Part shown: piece after piece, positions 26,046 through 34,955 of the stretch
Layout of the letters: each line of letters opens with the position of its first letter
Numbering within the stretch: position 1 is the first letter of the stretch
From: an uncultured Desulfobulbaceae bacterium
GTDB taxonomy: Bacteria > Desulfobacterota > Desulfobulbia > Desulfobulbales > CALZHT01
Direction: 5' to 3'
NCBI GenBank assembly: GCA_945787445.1
Contig: CALZHT010000020.1
Location: 1-42,537 of the forward strand
Length of the DNA: 42,537 nucleotides
Program-made: the position numbers and the translations under genes
Notes under the pieces: generated by a model
Told to the model about the DNA's origin: nothing
Database searches by the model: none
The model's input: only the letters and a program-made list of their open reading frames with translations

Positions 26046-27551
26046 TTACGGTTCTGCTTTGAGGTTAGGCAGATACAGCACAAGAATCATTCCTGGGACA
26101 GACAGCAGAAAGCTAATACCAAAAAAATAGCCATATCCAAGCCATGATGCCAGGAATCCACTCATAATTCCTGCATAGAGACCGCTTACGCTCATAAGGC
26201 CGGTTCCAATTGCATAATGGGCTGCCTTGAAATCAGTAAGGCATATTCGCATCAGGTATATCATGAGAACAGCTGTTCCCAGGCCGCCGGCGAACTGGTC
26301 GAATCCATGGACCAGGGCTACAGACAGAAGATTTATGGCGCCGATGGCAACTGGATCCTGGTTTGCAGTATTTATCGTCAGGTAGTCAGTCAGACCTAAT
26401 GCAAGAAACATGTAAATGATATTGGTAAGATTTTGTGCCCATAAAAAAGGCCATACCATCTTTTGCAGTGAATATCTCCCTATCAATGCGCCACCAACCA
26501 TGGCACCGATAATCGAACAGGGCAGCCCTACACCAGCAGAAATCCAGCCATAATGGATTTTGATACCCAGATCCACAAGGAATGGGGAGGCCATAGCACT
26601 CAACATAAATTCACCGGTGCGGATTAAAATGATAAACGCCAAAATTATGCCGATTTTTTCCCTATCCATATATTTCAGGAATGCTCTGGCATAAAAAGAA
26701 TCCTCGTTTTGTTGTATTTTGCCATGGATTTGTTTGCGGAAGACAACAATCGATACCAACGCGACAAACAATAATATTCCTACCCATCCGGCAAAATTCA
26801 ATTTTTTTAATAGTGTATAGGTCTTCTGAAGGTCTACGTACCATCCAGAAACGGTCAGCTTTCTGAGGCCCAGGGTGGCTAAGGCAATGGCGGCTGCACT
26901 TACAAGAAATCGCCATCTCAGTAACGAAATTGCAAAAGCCATGAAGCTTTTTTGCTCTTTTTCGCAGGTTGGTAGAAAAAAGAGATGAAAAACACAGAGA
27001 CTACCCATTACCATGCCGGCACTAAGAAAAGCCCAGAACCAACTGATGGTCGTGCCGATGGTGACGACAACGCCGGTGCCGGTCATCATCGCAATCCGGT
27101 AAGCCATGACCCGGTATCCGACAAATTTTGCCTGGCCGTCTATGTCGAGTGCTTCCATGTAATACCCGTCAATGGCTATGTCATGGGTTGCCGCAACAAA
27201 ACTGCCCAGAAAAAAAAGAGCTGCTATCCCCTGTATTGCCCAGGAAAGAGGTGCTAAAAAGGCGGTAAACAGGATCATTACGGCAAGAAGGCCCTGGGTG
27301 TAAAGAAGCCATTTGCGTTTGGTGGCAAATTCGTCAACTTGGGGACCCCAGAGAAACTTGATAATCCAGGCCAGGCCAAAGAGTGAAGTAAGACCAATGG
27401 ATTCAAGACTCATGCCCCTGTCTCTAAAAAAAACAGAGGATATAGTTCTTATGATTGTATAGGGAAATCCCTCAGTAAAGTAGGTAGTAAATGACCAGAT
27501 GTATGGGTTGGCTGACCATCGCCCTTTACTTTTAGGAAGAGAATTATTCAT
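26046..27551 (-). CDS. MFS permease, AmpG/PAT-like
   Basis: A 501-aa, twelve-helix major facilitator resembling AmpG, which imports muropeptides for peptidoglycan recycling, and the acetyl-CoA transporter (PAT) group. Family-like features are the N-terminal YFTEGFPYTIIRTISSVFFRDRG, ending in a charged loop, and GLAWIIKFLWGPQVDEFATKRK (motif A region). VDLGIKIHYGWISAGVGLP begins the second half. A large hydrophilic loop near residues 265-300 separates the halves. The substrate cannot be settled from sequence: AmpG-like muropeptide import is the simplest reading, but the N-terminal helices also resemble other PAT members. The ATG has no strong ribosome site. The gene converges with ompH. The 392 bases upstream hold nothing I can support. 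Confidence 0.78.
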   Translation of the reverse strand: MNNSLPKSKGRWSANPYIWSFTTYFTEGFPYTIIRTISSVFFRDRGMSLESIGLTSLFGLAWIIKFLWGPQVDEFATKRKWLLYTQGLLAVMILFTAFLAPLSWAIQGIAALFFLGSFVAATHDIAIDGYYMEALDIDGQAKFVGYRVMAYRIAMMTGTGVVVTIGTTISWFWAFLSAGMVMGSLCVFHLFFLPTCEKEQKSFMAFAISLLRWRFLVSAAAIALATLGLRKLTVSGWYVDLQKTYTLLKKLNFAGWVGILLFVALVSIVVFRKQIHGKIQQNEDSFYARAFLKYMDREKIGIILAFIILIRTGEFMLSAMASPFLVDLGIKIHYGWISAGVGLPCSIIGAMVGGALIGRYSLQKMVWPFLWAQNLTNIIYMFLALGLTDYLTINTANQDPVAIGAINLLSVALVHGFDQFAGGLGTAVLMIYLMRICLTDFKAAHYAIGTGLMSVSGLYAGIMSGFLASWLGYGYFFGISFLLSVPGMILVLYLPNLKAEP

Positions 27552-27943
27552 CGAGTATTATTGGCAAGAAGAGTGGTGCGATATAAATAGAAGCGACCGT
27601 CATGTGGTTTAGCATGCGATCTATTTGTAAGATATGTATCGCCGACATCTTTTTGAGTATATCATAATTTAGGCATGGCCTGAAGGGATTATGCAGTGAA
27701 ATAAAAGGTAAATTTTCAGTAATGAAAAGCCCAGGTGATCTTACAATTTCGCCTACCTTATCATTTTGTCATGGAAACAACAACAGCAACATGCGATTCA
27801 GTAGATATAAACAAAATGGATTGTTTTTTATTACCTAAAAACAATAATATAAGCTGTAATGTTAATGAAAATTATTGTCCTGGGCGCGCTTGATTTTACG
27901 AAGCGGCAAGCTTGGCCGGTTTGGGAATTTACAGGTATGGCGG

Positions 27944-28324
27944 CTATTTTTGGCCGGTGGTGAGGTCGTTGATAAAGGCGATCAATTGGGTGTTTTGTTC
28001 GGGAGTCAAATCAAGGAACTGAACGCTTCTACGTTTCATTTTTATATAGTGCGGCTCATTCTCTGAATAATAGCTGTCAAAAACAGTGCGTGAGGATAAG
28101 TGTTCCACATAAATATTTTGTCCGGATAAGATACCCAGTTCTAAAGTTTCTTTTTCGAGTTCTTGATTGTCAATAAAGTAGCGGAAGGCGAGACCTCCCT
28201 GGCTGATGTCTATAATGTGATATAGCTTTCGTGAATCCGACGGGCCGATCATAACAAATGCACGACCTTGTACATTGAATCTTTGATGTTTCCTCCGTTC
28301 GTTTTTTTGTTCCTCAGTTTTCAC
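27944..28324 (-). CDS. PilZ-domain protein
   Basis: A 126-aa cytosolic, probably cyclic di-GMP-binding protein. Its N-terminus ERRKHQRFNVQGRAFV has the PilZ RxxxR motif, and IIDISQGGLAF supplies the D/NxSxxG motif, both intact, unlike the PilZ protein at 12617-13009. The GTG at 28324 is the first possible start, because an in-frame TAG lies two codons upstream. It stands alone, 392 bases from the AmpG-like gene and about 360 bases from the divergent TetR gene. The sequence between (28325-28684) is AT-rich and holds no gene I can support. Confidence 0.8.
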   Translation of the reverse strand: MKTEEQKNERRKHQRFNVQGRAFVMIGPSDSRKLYHIIDISQGGLAFRYFIDNQELEKETLELGILSGQNIYVEHLSSRTVFDSYYSENEPHYIKMKRRSVQFLDLTPEQNTQLIAFINDLTTGQK

Positions 28325-28684
28325 GCCCTAGTGCACCACATTTCGAATTCATTTTAGAAGAGAATAATGCCTTAGATAAAAAAAATGCGAGGGTGAAACT
28401 CAAGTAATTATTTACTTATATTACCATTATCAGTTCATAATAACAACAACTGTCAATACATAATCCTGCATCCTATTTTTATTTGATTTATTGTAATTTC
28501 TTATTAAATAAAGAAATAGGTTAGGTAGGGGATGATATTGCGCTAGCTAAAAGAGATACTTTTAAAAAGCTAAAAAAACGGATTCTGATCCTTGTAATTG
28601 TAATGGTTTAAAACTGCAAGCATCTGTTAATTTGTAGTTTGCCTATTTCATCAAAAAAACATTGCGGAAATATGTACTATTATT

Positions 28685-28708
28685 TAATGTGACCACCTGG
28701 TCACATTA
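28685..28708. promoter_or_regulatory. Perfect 24-bp palindrome at the TetR gene start: probable operator
   Basis: Eleven-base arms TAATGTGACCA and TGGTCACATTA meet around a central CC. The last base is the A of the start codon. Size, symmetry and placement are those of an autoregulatory TetR-family operator. Occupancy would cover the ribosome-binding region and probably the transcription start. No second copy was found in the window. Confidence 0.75.
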
Positions 28709-29376
28709 TGGAATCATCACTGGCAATTGAAACAAATACATTCAGAAATTTACCTGAAGAGAAGAGACAGCGAATACTTGAGGAGGCGGTCAAGGAGTTT
28801 GCTGCAAACGGCTATCAGAAGGCAAGCTTAAACACGATTGTCAAGCGCCTCGGAATAGCAAAGGGGTCACTGTATCAATATTTTAACAATAAGCAGGCCC
28901 TCTTTCTTTTTATTTTTGATAGACTTACCCACCTTGTCAAGGATACGGTGAAGCGGAGTGTTTCCGAAGGAGAAGAAGCTGATTTTTTTGAACAAGTCAG
29001 AAGAATTATTGTTTCCGGTATCAATTTCATTGATTCATTTCCTGCTTATTATCAGATTTATTTAAAAGTCCTTTTTGAGCCTGATGTGCCCCAGCGTGAG
29101 GAACTAATAGCAAAGGTACGCCTATTTTCCATGGAGTTTTTCGCACCCCTCTGCAACGCCGCCCAGGGAAAAGGCCAAATACGCCACGACATACCAACAT
29201 CATTGGTTGTTTTTATCCTTGATGCGGTAGTTGATCGTTTTCTCCAGGGATATGCCAAGCCATACCTTGACGGCGGCCTTAATCTATCGGCCAAATCCCC
29301 TCAGGGCCTTGAAGAAGACGTGAATATGATTATTACGATTTTGCAGGATGGTTTATGCCTGCAAAAAGGAGAATAA
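28708..29376 (+). CDS. TetR-family transcriptional regulator heading the menaquinone operon
   Basis: A 222-aa DNA-binding regulator. The N-terminal TetR helix-turn-helix spans about residues 18-65: RQRILEEAVKEFAANGYQKAS, then the recognition part IVKRLGIAKGSLYQYFNNKQ. The rest is a helical ligand-binding domain without an obvious signature. The ATG at 28708 is the only good start, yet the ribosome site is masked within the palindrome at 28685-28708, which suggests tight self-repression. Its stop lies five bases before mqnE, and the seven downstream genes are nearly contiguous, so one transcript likely covers regulator and pathway. The ligand is unknown; a pathway intermediate, quinone or isoprenoid are possible. 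Confidence 0.92.
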   Translation: MESSLAIETNTFRNLPEEKRQRILEEAVKEFAANGYQKASLNTIVKRLGIAKGSLYQYFNNKQALFLFIFDRLTHLVKDTVKRSVSEGEEADFFEQVRRIIVSGINFIDSFPAYYQIYLKVLFEPDVPQREELIAKVRLFSMEFFAPLCNAAQGKGQIRHDIPTSLVVFILDAVVDRFLQGYAKPYLDGGLNLSAKSPQGLEEDVNMIITILQDGLCLQKGE

Positions 29377-29380
29377 GGAT

Positions 29381-30475
29381 ATGGACACCATGGTGGTTCA
29401 GGCAGGTTTGGGAGACATCCTTGAAAAAGTGGGGGGAGGTGAACGCCTTACAAAGGAGGATGCTTTCCGCCTCTTTGCGAGTCCAGATATCCTGTCCGTT
29501 GGGTACCTGGCCAATATTGTCAGGGAAAGATTGAACGGTAACAGGGCCTATTTTATTTATAACCAGCACATCAACTACTCAAACATTTGTACAAACCTTT
29601 GTAAATTTTGCGCATTCGGCAAAGAGAAGTCATCTGTACTGGCCTATGAAATGTCTGTGGATGAAGTTATTGAAAAGGTTAAGGAGAGGGATAGCGAGCC
29701 CATTTCTGAAATCCATATGGTGGGCGGCATACATCCTGATCTGCCATATTCCTATTACAGAGGTTTGCTGGAGGGCATCAAAACTGTTCGGCCGGATATT
29801 CATATCCAAGCCTTTACCTGTGTCGAAATTGCTCATTTGGCTGAGATTTCCGACCAATCTGTTGAAGAGACACTTGGAGATCTTCAGGCTGCAGGGCTGG
29901 ACTCGATTCCAGGTGGAGGAGCTGAAGTATTTAGCCCGAGAATCCGTAAGATAACCTGCGAAAAAAAGCTTTCGGGCGAGGGGTGGCTTGAGGTAGCCAA
30001 GACGGCGCACCGGCTCGGTATAAAAAGCAATGCCACCATGCTTTATGGTCATATTGAAACCATTGAGGAGCGCATTGAGCATCTGGATATGCTCCGTTCA
30101 GCCCAGGATGAGACAAAGGGTTTCCTGACCTTTATCCCCCTGGCATTTCATCCCAAAAACACCGAAATGTCAGAGCTGTCCAGGACCAGCGGCATGGAAG
30201 ATCTGAAAAACATAGCTGTGGCACGATGTTTTTTGGATAACTTTCCACATATAAAAGCCTATTGGATAATGATTGGCCCCAAGCTATCCCAGGTAGCTCT
30301 TTCTTTTGGAGCGGATGATGTGGATGGCACGGTTAAGGAGGAGATTATCACCCATATGGCAGGTGCTGATACAGACCAGGCCATGTCTCGTGACCAACTG
30401 GTGCGCATTATAAAAGAGGCTGGGAGGATTCCGGTTGAGAGAGATACGCTTTATAACGAAATTTCAGTATATTAG
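29381..30475 (+). CDS. mqnE: Aminofutalosine synthase (radical SAM)
   Basis: Radical SAM enzyme of the futalosine route: it joins adenosyl radical to the enolpyruvyl benzoate made by MqnA, giving aminodeoxyfutalosine. From the ATG at 29381 (364 aa) the cluster motif CX3CX2C is at Cys70, Cys74, Cys77 (ICTNLCKFCAFG). MqnE-type blocks follow: EIHMVGGIHPDLPYSYY, IQAFTCVEI, and DSIPGGGAEVFSPRIR. The frame continues upstream to 29348, inside the TetR gene. AAGGAG (29366-29371), nine bases before ATG 29381, fixes the start. The distinct IHMVGG block separates it from MqnC, the next gene. Confidence 0.95.
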   Translation: MDTMVVQAGLGDILEKVGGGERLTKEDAFRLFASPDILSVGYLANIVRERLNGNRAYFIYNQHINYSNICTNLCKFCAFGKEKSSVLAYEMSVDEVIEKVKERDSEPISEIHMVGGIHPDLPYSYYRGLLEGIKTVRPDIHIQAFTCVEIAHLAEISDQSVEETLGDLQAAGLDSIPGGGAEVFSPRIRKITCEKKLSGEGWLEVAKTAHRLGIKSNATMLYGHIETIEERIEHLDMLRSAQDETKGFLTFIPLAFHPKNTEMSELSRTSGMEDLKNIAVARCFLDNFPHIKAYWIMIGPKLSQVALSFGADDVDGTVKEEIITHMAGADTDQAMSRDQLVRIIKEAGRIPVERDTLYNEISVY

Positions 30476-30506
30476 ATTAACTAATTAACAATAAATATTA
30501 AGATGT

Positions 30507-31586
30507 GTGGTGGTGAATACGGTGCTTAATTCACTCTGTGATAAGGTGTTGGCAGGAGAACGGCTTACTATTAACGAAGCAGAGATGTTGGCAGAAAACG
30601 CTGATTTATATCAGCTAGGATTCCTGGCGAATAGCATCAGGAAACGTTTGCATCCTGACCCAGTTGTCACCTATGTGATAGACCGAAATATAAATTATAC
30701 GGACATCTGCATATCCGCTTGTAAGTTCTGCGCCTTTTTCAAATCACCTGAGGATAAAAATGGTTCGATTATCTCCTTTGCAGAGCTTGGTAAGAAAATC
30801 GAAGAAACGCAAAAATTAAAAGGTACTCAAATTCTTCTCCAAGGCGGACTTCATCCAGATAAGCCTTTGGAATTTTATGAAGAGATGCTCCTCTTTATTA
30901 AGGGTTATGGTATTCATGTCCATGGTTTTTCACCCCCGGAAATTCACCATTTTTCTGATCTGTCCGGACTTTCTGTCCAGGAAGTGCTTGCCCGACTCGG
31001 AAAGGCAGGGCTCAATTCCATTCCGGGCGGCGGAGCGGAAATTCTTTCTGACCGAGTCCGTGGTGCCATATCACCCCGAAAATGTAGCGCAGATCAGTGG
31101 ATCAGCGTAATGGAAGAGGCGCATAAAATGGGAATGCGCACAACCGCCACCATGATGTTCGGCCATATCGAGACCATGGAAGAGCGGCTGGAACATTTAT
31201 CCAGAATACGGGATCTTCAGGATCGTACAGGGGGCTTTACCGCATTTATTCCATGGCCGTTTCAACCGTTAAACACTGCTCTAAATCATATTCCTGCAAC
31301 CACGGGTATGGCCTACTTGAAGATGCTGGCGTTTTCCCGGATTTTTCTAGACAACGTTCCCAATATTCAAGCTTCCTGGGTGACCCAGGGGCCGAAAATC
31401 GCCCAGCTCTCTCTCTTTTTCGGCGCCAATGATTTTGGCAGCACCATGATTGAGGAAAATGTTGTAGCAGCCGCAGGGGTGAGCTTTCGACTCTCGGAAA
31501 AGGAAATTCGCAAACTGGTCACTGGGGCAGGATTTGAGCCCCGTCAGCGCAGGATGGATTATAGCTTGGTTGATGAGGCGGCGTAA
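30507..31586 (+). CDS. mqnC: Cyclic dehypoxanthinyl futalosine synthase (radical SAM)
   Basis: The second radical SAM enzyme of the route; it cyclises dehypoxanthinyl futalosine. The 359-aa product has CX3CX2C at Cys68, Cys72, Cys75 (ICISACKFCAFF), then ILLQGGLHPDKPLEFYEE, the MqnC-type version of the block that reads IHMVGGIHP in MqnE. SIPGGGAEILSDRVR and FGHIETMEERLEHLSRIR follow. It begins 31 bases after mqnE. The exact start is uncertain: GTG at 30507, 30510 and 30513 are possible, as is GTG 30522 with a GGTGG-like site upstream. The two enzymes are paralogues of similar length. Confidence 0.94.
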   Translation: MVVNTVLNSLCDKVLAGERLTINEAEMLAENADLYQLGFLANSIRKRLHPDPVVTYVIDRNINYTDICISACKFCAFFKSPEDKNGSIISFAELGKKIEETQKLKGTQILLQGGLHPDKPLEFYEEMLLFIKGYGIHVHGFSPPEIHHFSDLSGLSVQEVLARLGKAGLNSIPGGGAEILSDRVRGAISPRKCSADQWISVMEEAHKMGMRTTATMMFGHIETMEERLEHLSRIRDLQDRTGGFTAFIPWPFQPLNTALNHIPATTGMAYLKMLAFSRIFLDNVPNIQASWVTQGPKIAQLSLFFGANDFGSTMIEENVVAAAGVSFRLSEKEIRKLVTGAGFEPRQRRMDYSLVDEAA

Positions 31587-31589
31587 AAC

Positions 31590-32801
31590 GTGAGTACTAT
31601 GTTGCACCGGGCACGCTGGATTGTCCCCATGGAACCGGGTTTGCCGGAACTCATTGAGGATGGGGGGATTCTTTGTAATGACAAAAAGGTAATAAAGGTA
31701 GGATTTTTCAAGGACTTACAACGAGAAAACGCTTTAATCACTCACCATGAGGGAATAATTGTTCCTGCCTTGATCAACGCCCACATCCATTTGGAACTTT
31801 CACATCTGGCTGTTCAACAAAGCGAAGATACCAACCTTTGGCAACCTGGTGATATAGCTTCGTGGATAGGTTCTCTTTTAGCGAAGCGCCAGGAAATAAC
31901 TGATCCGGACAATGCCAGGAAGAACAGCCAAAAGGCGTTGGATTTCATGTATCAGCAGGGGTGCGCCGTGGCACTTGATATTGGCAACCAGCTCGAATCT
32001 AAATACATTGGCGAAAGCCATACCATGGATGTGCATTTTTTTCTGGAGATTTTAGGCTTATCAAGATTCGCCCAAGATAAAGCATTTGCGGTCCTGGCAA
32101 AACTTCCAGATAGCATGAATGCTACGGCCCATGCCTTGTATTCCACCGGCACTGATATGCTAAAAGCTTTAAAAAAACGATGTGTGAAGACAGATACTGT
32201 GTTTCCCTTACATGTGGCCGAGTCACACGATGAAATTACTTTTTTACAAAATGGTACAGGAAAAATACGGGAACTCCTTGAACAAAGAGACGCTTGGGAC
32301 GGTACTTTCGCTCCACCGGGAACCGGTGCGGTTCACTATCTTGAAAATCTCGGCCTCTTGGATGAAAAAACCCTCTGTGTGCATGCAGTTCATGTGAATT
32401 CTGATGAGATCAGCATATTGGCAAAAAAACGTGCCAAGGTATGCCTATGCCCCGGGAGCAATCGGTATTTGGGCATCGGTAAAGCGCCTGTTGAAGAATA
32501 TTTGAATAATGAGATGCTGCCGGCATTGGGGACGGACAGTGCAGCAAGTAATCCATCTTTAAGTATCTGGCGTGAAATGCGCTTGTTGTTGGAGGATCAT
32601 CCAGAGGTGGACCCTGTACATATTTTTGCCATGGCAACACAGGGAGGGGCTCAGGCGTTAGGCCTGGAGAAGGAAATGGGGGGACTTGGGCCGGGAAAGA
32701 AAGCTGTCATGTTATTGATCAGTTGTCCGGAGATACCAGGGAAAGATATTTTTCAGTATCTGGTGAATGCTGGAGATGCGGAACCTATTAAGTGGCTTTG
32801 A
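31590..32801 (+). CDS. mqnX: Amidohydrolase, probable 6-aminodeoxyfutalosine deaminase
   Basis: The 403-aa product belongs to the amidohydrolase superfamily and, by context, likely deaminates aminodeoxyfutalosine to futalosine, the alternative entry to hydrolysis by MqnB. Metal-site residues are visible: HIH (65-67) in INAHIHLEL, His208 in PLHVAESHDE, His265 in CVHAVHVN, and Asp316 in LGTDSAAS. The GTG at 31590 is three bases after the mqnC stop; an ATG at 31599 is an alternative. It sits between mqnC and mqnA. The family is certain; the substrate is inferred from the operon, because related amidohydrolases act on many purine and pterin substrates. Confidence 0.82.
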   Translation: MSTMLHRARWIVPMEPGLPELIEDGGILCNDKKVIKVGFFKDLQRENALITHHEGIIVPALINAHIHLELSHLAVQQSEDTNLWQPGDIASWIGSLLAKRQEITDPDNARKNSQKALDFMYQQGCAVALDIGNQLESKYIGESHTMDVHFFLEILGLSRFAQDKAFAVLAKLPDSMNATAHALYSTGTDMLKALKKRCVKTDTVFPLHVAESHDEITFLQNGTGKIRELLEQRDAWDGTFAPPGTGAVHYLENLGLLDEKTLCVHAVHVNSDEISILAKKRAKVCLCPGSNRYLGIGKAPVEEYLNNEMLPALGTDSAASNPSLSIWREMRLLLEDHPEVDPVHIFAMATQGGAQALGLEKEMGGLGPGKKAVMLLISCPEIPGKDIFQYLVNAGDAEPIKWL

Positions 32802-32807
32802 GAATCG

Positions 32808-33662
32808 ATGCGTATTTCCGAAACAGTACATAGCAATACCCGGGCCCGCATCGGCATGGTCAATTTTATTAACACGGCGCCTCTATATGAAACGTGGAAC
32901 ACTACTGCCCAGAAAGAGGAATGGCAGGTTACGGAAGCAGCACCTACGGTTCTCAATCGCTTGATATATGAAAACAAGCTCGACCTGGGATTCATTTCGT
33001 CCCACGAATATGCTGCCCATCCAAATCTTTACAAGATATTAAGCGATCTTTCCATCAGTTCTTCCGGGCCTGTAGGCAGTGTGTTTCTTTTTTCAACCAA
33101 AAAGCCGGAAGAACTGTCCAATGGACTCGTTTTATTGAGTGACCAGTCCCAGACGTCGGTCAGTCTTGTACAGATAATCCTTGAGGAGTTCTATAAGATT
33201 AGGCCCAGATATGCATCAGGTGTATATCTTGATTATGCAGAAGAAGAGGTCCCTGCCGCGCTTTTAGCCATTGGCGATGAAGCATTGCGTTTGAAGGATC
33301 AGGGAGTTTTCCCTTTTAGTATTGATCTTGGGGAGATATGGCATCAGTTCACCGGTTTGCCCTTTGTGTTCGCGCTCTGGGCCGTACGGGAAGATTTTTG
33401 TGCGCAAGACCCCGATGCTGTGGTGGAGATCCACCAGGAACTGCTGCGCTGTGTGTGGGAAGGAAAAAACAACCTGGCCGCTATCTGTGAAAAAGTTGCG
33501 CCCAGGATCCCGATATCAGTGGAGAAATGCTGCAACTACCTCCAGGGCATTGAATATGACTTAGGAGGGGAAAAGCAGAGAGGCCTCAGACGATTTTTTG
33601 AATATCTCATACAAAGAGGGGAGGCTGATGCAACGGCACTTCCTTTGAAGATTTGCGGATAA
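32808..33662 (+). CDS. mqnA: Chorismate dehydratase
   Basis: The first committed enzyme: it converts chorismate to 3-enolpyruvylbenzoate. The 284-aa product has the MqnA/MqnD-type periplasmic-binding-protein-like fold: RARIGMVNFINTAPLYETW at the N-terminus, then a LDLGFISSHEYAAHPNLYKILSD segment, SGPVGSVFLFS, and LDLGEIWHQFTGLPFVFALWAVR. The early VNFINTAPL and the SSGPVGSV block favour MqnA over the similarly folded MqnD. It starts six bases after mqnX and is followed after eight bases by the methyltransferase. MqnD itself is not in the window. Confidence 0.92.
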   Translation: MRISETVHSNTRARIGMVNFINTAPLYETWNTTAQKEEWQVTEAAPTVLNRLIYENKLDLGFISSHEYAAHPNLYKILSDLSISSSGPVGSVFLFSTKKPEELSNGLVLLSDQSQTSVSLVQIILEEFYKIRPRYASGVYLDYAEEEVPAALLAIGDEALRLKDQGVFPFSIDLGEIWHQFTGLPFVFALWAVREDFCAQDPDAVVEIHQELLRCVWEGKNNLAAICEKVAPRIPISVEKCCNYLQGIEYDLGGEKQRGLRRFFEYLIQRGEADATALPLKICG

Positions 33663-33670
33663 AGTAACTT

Positions 33671-34378
33671 ATGCGAAGCCCGGAAGATAAAAAGACCTTT
33701 GTAAAAGCAAAGTTTTCTTCAATAAGCAAGAAATATGACTTTCTTAACTCTGTTTTGAGTTTTCAGATAGACAAGTATTGGCGGTGGGTAACAACCCGTA
33801 TGTTGCGAGAATTTCCAGAAGGACCGGTGCTGGACCTTTGTGCCGGTACCTTGCCCCTTTCCCTGGAGCTTGCCAGGCAAGCGGCCAAGCGGCAAGTTGT
33901 GGCGATGGACTTCTGCGAGGATATGTTGCGGGCCGGTGTTGATAATTTACCAAGCGATGAACGTCTTCTCCGTATCTTTCCGGTATGCGGTGATGGAGAA
34001 GAACTGCCGGGCGCAAGCGGTTGTTTTTGGGGAATCACTGTGGCTTTTGGTGTCCGTAACCTGGCCCAGACCCAGAAGGGACTGAGGGAGATGTGGCGCG
34101 TATTGAAGCCCGGTGGCAAGTTGTTGATTCTTGAGTTTTCCAGGCCCCGGAATCCTGTTGTGAAGATTTTATATAATTTTTATCTGAATAGAGTTCTGCC
34201 AAAGGTTGCCGGGATGGTCTCAGGCGATAAGGAGGCTTATGAATATCTGGCAAGCTCCATTGCAGAATTTTATGAACCATCAGAACTTCTTGCAATGATG
34301 GAAAAAGCCGGTTTTTCAAAAACATATTTACGACCCTTAACCATGGGGATAGTTACTGTTTATGTGGGGATAAAATGA
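33671..34378 (+). CDS. ubiE: Demethylmenaquinone methyltransferase (UbiE/MenG family)
   Basis: The last step of menaquinone formation: SAM-dependent C-methylation of demethylmenaquinone. The 235-aa protein has the UbiE N-terminal blocks VKAKFSSISKKYDFLNSVLSF and the SAM motif VLDLCAGT (53-60). GITVAFGVRNLAQTQKGLREMWRVLKPGGKLLILEFS, with the UbiE signature pair, follows. It overlaps the next gene by four bases (ATGA at 34375-34378). Position behind mqnA and before the prenyl-transfer and decarboxylation genes supports a menaquinone rather than ubiquinone role. Confidence 0.94.
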   Translation: MRSPEDKKTFVKAKFSSISKKYDFLNSVLSFQIDKYWRWVTTRMLREFPEGPVLDLCAGTLPLSLELARQAAKRQVVAMDFCEDMLRAGVDNLPSDERLLRIFPVCGDGEELPGASGCFWGITVAFGVRNLAQTQKGLREMWRVLKPGGKLLILEFSRPRNPVVKILYNFYLNRVLPKVAGMVSGDKEAYEYLASSIAEFYEPSELLAMMEKAGFSKTYLRPLTMGIVTVYVGIK

Positions 34379-34935
34379 AAAAAAAGATAATCCTTGCTAT
34401 AACGGGTGCAAGCGGTAGTCTGTATTCGTGTGAATTCTTAAAAGTTTTGCAAGAGGTGGATGTTGAAGTTCATGCCATGATCTCAGATGCTGGTCGTAAG
34501 GTTTTGGGGCTGGAACTCGGCATAAAACCGGAAGAAATGGAAAACGTTACACGTTGGTATGATGTGCATGATTTTACCGCAGCCATGGCCAGCGGTTCCA
34601 GTCTTTTTCACGGTATGGTGGTGTTGCCCTGTTCCATGGGAACCCTGGCGGCAATTGCCAATGGTATTTCGGCTAATCTTATTCACCGGGCCGCGGATGT
34701 AACCTTGAAAGAACAGAGGCCACTCATTCTGGCAGTGCGTGAAACGCCATTAAACAGGACTCACTTGCACAATATGTTGAAAGCTCATGAAGCAGGAGCG
34801 ATTATCTGTCCACCCATGCCTTCTTTTTATCAAAAGCCCCGGGATCTTAAAGAAATGGCCAGGGCTTTTGCCGGGCGCCTTACGGAAATATTCGGCTTCC
34901 AGGTCGCCAGTTTGAAACGATGGGGCGATAAATAA
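34375..34935 (+). CDS. ubiX: Flavin prenyltransferase, UbiX-type (mqnM-like)
   Basis: Makes the prenylated FMN cofactor needed by UbiD-type decarboxylases. The 186-aa product shows LAITGASGSLYS (GASGS at 11-15), VVLPCSMGTLAAIANGISANLIHRAADVTLKEQRPLILAVRETPL and AICPPMPSFYQKP-like ends (IICPPMPSFYQK), all UbiX signatures. Its ATG overlaps the methyltransferase stop. In futalosine-pathway bacteria the UbiX homologue is called MqnM. The matching UbiD-type decarboxylase (MqnL) is not adjacent, so it must be elsewhere. Confidence 0.94.
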   Translation: MKKKIILAITGASGSLYSCEFLKVLQEVDVEVHAMISDAGRKVLGLELGIKPEEMENVTRWYDVHDFTAAMASGSSLFHGMVVLPCSMGTLAAIANGISANLIHRAADVTLKEQRPLILAVRETPLNRTHLHNMLKAHEAGAIICPPMPSFYQKPRDLKEMARAFAGRLTEIFGFQVASLKRWGDK

Positions 34936-34955
34936 TATTTTTTAAGGAAAACAGT

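Noticed and set aside
27771-27893. 40-codon open frame with four Cys codons
   Set aside because: Asn/Thr-rich composition follows from AT-rich sequence and no ribosome site precedes the ATG.
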